Origin: Hydrogenovibrio sp. UBA650
GTDB lineage: Bacteria; Pseudomonadota; Gammaproteobacteria; Thiomicrospirales; Thiomicrospiraceae
Direction: 5' to 3'
Assembly (NCBI GenBank): GCA_002299245.1
Contig: DBOI01000131.1
Span: 1-6,754 of the forward strand
DNA: 6,754 bases
Below are positions 5,853-6,754 of the stretch, one piece after another (positions within the stretch are counted from its first letter, which is position 1; each line of letters starts with the position of its first letter). A program made the translations under genes and the position numbers. Under the pieces are notes generated by a model, which saw nothing but the letters and a program-made list of their open reading frames with translations, made no database searches and was not told the origin of the DNA.

Positions 5853-6420
5853 AAAAGCTGTGTACTTGCTCTGAACTTTTTTTATGCAGATGTTTTAGAG
5901 ACTCGGTGAGGCTGATGGTGTCATCCACAGCGTTGTGTTCATGCAGATTTAGAGGCAACCCAAAAAACTGATACAGAGTACCGCTGGAAAAATGATCGGG
6001 AACGCCTGTTGATTTGAAAAGGGGACACAAGTCGTAAGATTTGACCCAGCTGATATCCAATTGATTGATTTGAGCTGTTTCATTAAGGACATGCCAGTCG
6101 TTACCCCAGCTATAAAAAGGTATTGATCCATTATTACTGAATAGGAACAACTCATCAAATAACTGCTGATTGGTAAGGCCTTTATCTACTTGGCTTTGCT
6201 CGATTCCAGTCAGGTTTTTTATATAGCCGGAAAGCGTTTTATTAATACTTGGCTGAATAAAATTGTGAGATTGCTCAAGAATTTTAATCTCGCTGCGATT
6301 GATTTGTAATTTAACGGCCGAAAGCTGAATAATTTCTTTATGTTCGTTGGGTCTGCGCCAGTTGTGTTGAACGGAGCCTTCCCAAGCAGTGAATTCGGTA
6401 TCGTAGAGGATGATTTGCAT
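5833..6420 (-). CDS. DEDDh-family 3'-5' exonuclease
   Basis: A 195-residue single-domain nuclease of the DnaQ-like superfamily, expected to remove nucleotides from 3' ends of DNA or RNA with two metal ions in the cytoplasm. All acidic residues are visible: Asp7 and Glu9 in YDTEFT (Exo I), Asp108 in SWGNDW (Exo II), and His162 with Asp167 in HNAVDD (Exo III, DEDDh type). The N-terminal stretch with TAWEGS and HKEIIQLSAV resembles stand-alone bacterial exonucleases of the ERI-1/KapD kind; it has no polymerase-linked or accessory domain. The substrate cannot be told from sequence. The ATG is the only sensible start: an in-frame TAA lies five codons upstream. No clear Shine-Dalgarno is seen. The last 20 bases overlap the transglycosylase 3' end on the other strand. 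It contains one cysteine (Cys132), unlike the exported proteins next to it. Confidence 0.85.
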   Translation of the reverse strand: MQIILYDTEFTAWEGSVQHNWRRPNEHKEIIQLSAVKLQINRSEIKILEQSHNFIQPSINKTLSGYIKNLTGIEQSQVDKGLTNQQLFDELFLFSNNGSIPFYSWGNDWHVLNETAQINQLDISWVKSYDLCPLFKSTGVPDHFSSGTLYQFFGLPLNLHEHNAVDDTISLTESLKHLHKKSSEQVHSFFKPQPA

Positions 6421-6444
6421 AGAGTTAAAAGTTTAATTCTCTGT

Positions 6445-6473
6445 ATTATTTTCTGCGACTAATGTTTTAGTAA
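6445..6473 (-). promoter_or_regulatory. Weak candidate housekeeping promoter for the exonuclease
   Basis: On the minus strand TTACTA (6468-6473) and AATAAT (6445-6450) are 17 bases apart, 3 of 6 and 5 of 6 matches to the sigma-70 boxes. It would give a leader of under 25 bases with no ribosome site. The spacer is AT-rich, so chance matches are likely. Confidence 0.25.
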
Positions 6474-6497
6474 TAAAAAATCCAAATTTGCCGATAT
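6471..6497 (+). promoter_or_regulatory. Candidate sigma-28 promoter for pseB
   Basis: TAAT (6471-6474), 15 bases, then GCCGATAT (6490-6497). This is 3 of 4 and 7 of 8 to the FliA core TAAA-N15-GCCGATAA with exact spacing, about 50 bases before the pseB ATG. It is weaker than the site in flgJ, and the extended -35 does not match. Since pseB products usually modify flagellin, late flagellar control would make sense. Confidence 0.4.
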
Positions 6498-6508
6498 CTA
6501 ATGATATC
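6493..6508. repeat. Doubled GATATC palindrome in the exonuclease-pseB spacer
   Basis: GATATC at 6493-6498 and 6503-6508, separated by TAAT. Each half is itself a palindrome, so the pair is both a direct and an inverted repeat with a 10-base period, about one helical turn. It overlaps the GCCGATAT box of the candidate sigma-28 promoter and could be a regulator site, but no known operator is recognised. Confidence 0.35.
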
Positions 6509-6548
6509 CTTTTGTGAAACTTTATCCATAAAAAAGACAGTCAATATT

Positions 6549-6754
6549 ATGTTTGATAATAAAGCAATTCTTATTACTGGAGGCACAGGTTCCTTTGGTC
6601 ACAAATATGTTGAAACTCTGTTAGCTCGATTTAAACCCAAAAGAATTGTCATCTATTCTCGCGATGAGCTCAAGCAATATGAGATGCAACAGCGATTTGA
6701 TTCAAAAGAGATGCGTTACTTTATTGGTGATGTTCGTGATGCAGAGCGCCTGAC
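6549..6754 (+). CDS. pseB: PseB, UDP-GlcNAc 4,6-dehydratase (inverting), 5' part only
   Basis: The first 68 codons of a gene that runs off the window. PseB converts UDP-GlcNAc by C4,6-dehydration and C5-epimerisation, the first step to CMP-pseudaminic acid, in the cytoplasm. The translation begins MFDNKAILITGGTGSFG, with the Rossmann nucleotide-binding motif TGGTGSFG at 10-17. The PseB hallmarks YSRDELKQYEMQQRF (36-50) and MRYFIGDVRDAERL (55-68) follow. These separate it from general NDP-sugar dehydratases, though the close relative FlaA1/WbpM/CapD group cannot be fully excluded from this fragment. The full protein is normally about 330 residues, so roughly 20 percent is here. The ribosome site is weak (AAAGAC region). 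It is divergent from the exonuclease and preceded by a possible sigma-28 promoter. Its neighbourhood to flagellar genes points to flagellin glycosylation. Confidence 0.9.
   Translation, partial: MFDNKAILITGGTGSFGHKYVETLLARFKPKRIVIYSRDELKQYEMQQRFDSKEMRYFIGDVRDAERL

Noticed and set aside
5851..5883. A-tract and T-tract after the transglycosylase stop as a bidirectional terminator
   Set aside because: The arms are almost purely A-T with a loop of about 18 bases and lie in the exonuclease coding end; too weak to call.
6517..6524. Perfect TAAAGTTT (sigma-28 -35 box) on the minus strand before the exonuclease
   Set aside because: The sequence 11 bases downstream, ATCATTAG, does not resemble GCCGATAA, so there is no -10 partner.

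Overview
The window is the 3' part of a flagellar rod/ring/hook operon from a Proteobacterium, most likely a free-living, possibly marine, Gammaproteobacterium. This placement is inference. It rests on the order flgI-flgJ-flgK-flgL, an MltC-type lytic transglycosylase with its DUF3393 N-terminal domain, and moderate-to-low GC with AT-rich spacers. I cannot name a genus from the sequence.

Layout. Positions 14-4518 hold four co-directional flagellar genes: flgI (P-ring), flgJ (rod cap, without the usual muramidase domain), flgK and flgL (hook-filament junction). Gaps between them are 19, 36 and 4 bases. A very good sigma-28 (FliA) promoter match lies inside flgJ at 1415-1441 and would let flgKL be made as late genes independently of flgIJ. 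After flgL come a small hairpin (4522-4540) and a textbook intrinsic terminator (4554-4580). The terminator T-tract runs straight into the GTG start of the next gene, and the terminator's GGAGG arm sits exactly where that gene's Shine-Dalgarno should be. That gene (4581-5852) encodes an MltC-family peptidoglycan lytic transglycosylase without a lipobox cysteine. It meets, tail to tail with a 20-base overlap, a minus-strand DEDDh 3'-5' exonuclease gene (5833-6420). A 128-base AT-rich divergent spacer follows, with a candidate sigma-28 box and a doubled GATATC. The window ends inside the first 68 codons of pseB, the first enzyme of pseudaminic acid synthesis, a sugar widely used for flagellin glycosylation.

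How they fit together. FlgI and FlgJ build the periplasmic part of the basal body; FlgK and FlgL cap the hook so flagellin can polymerise. FlgJ here has no peptidoglycan hydrolase domain, so the transglycosylase just downstream is a reasonable candidate for the enzyme that opens the wall for the rod, though nothing in the sequence proves it. pseB probably begins a glycosylation cluster that decorates the filament. I see no mobile element, CRISPR array, tRNA or rRNA. No stretch longer than about 130 bases lacks a gene.
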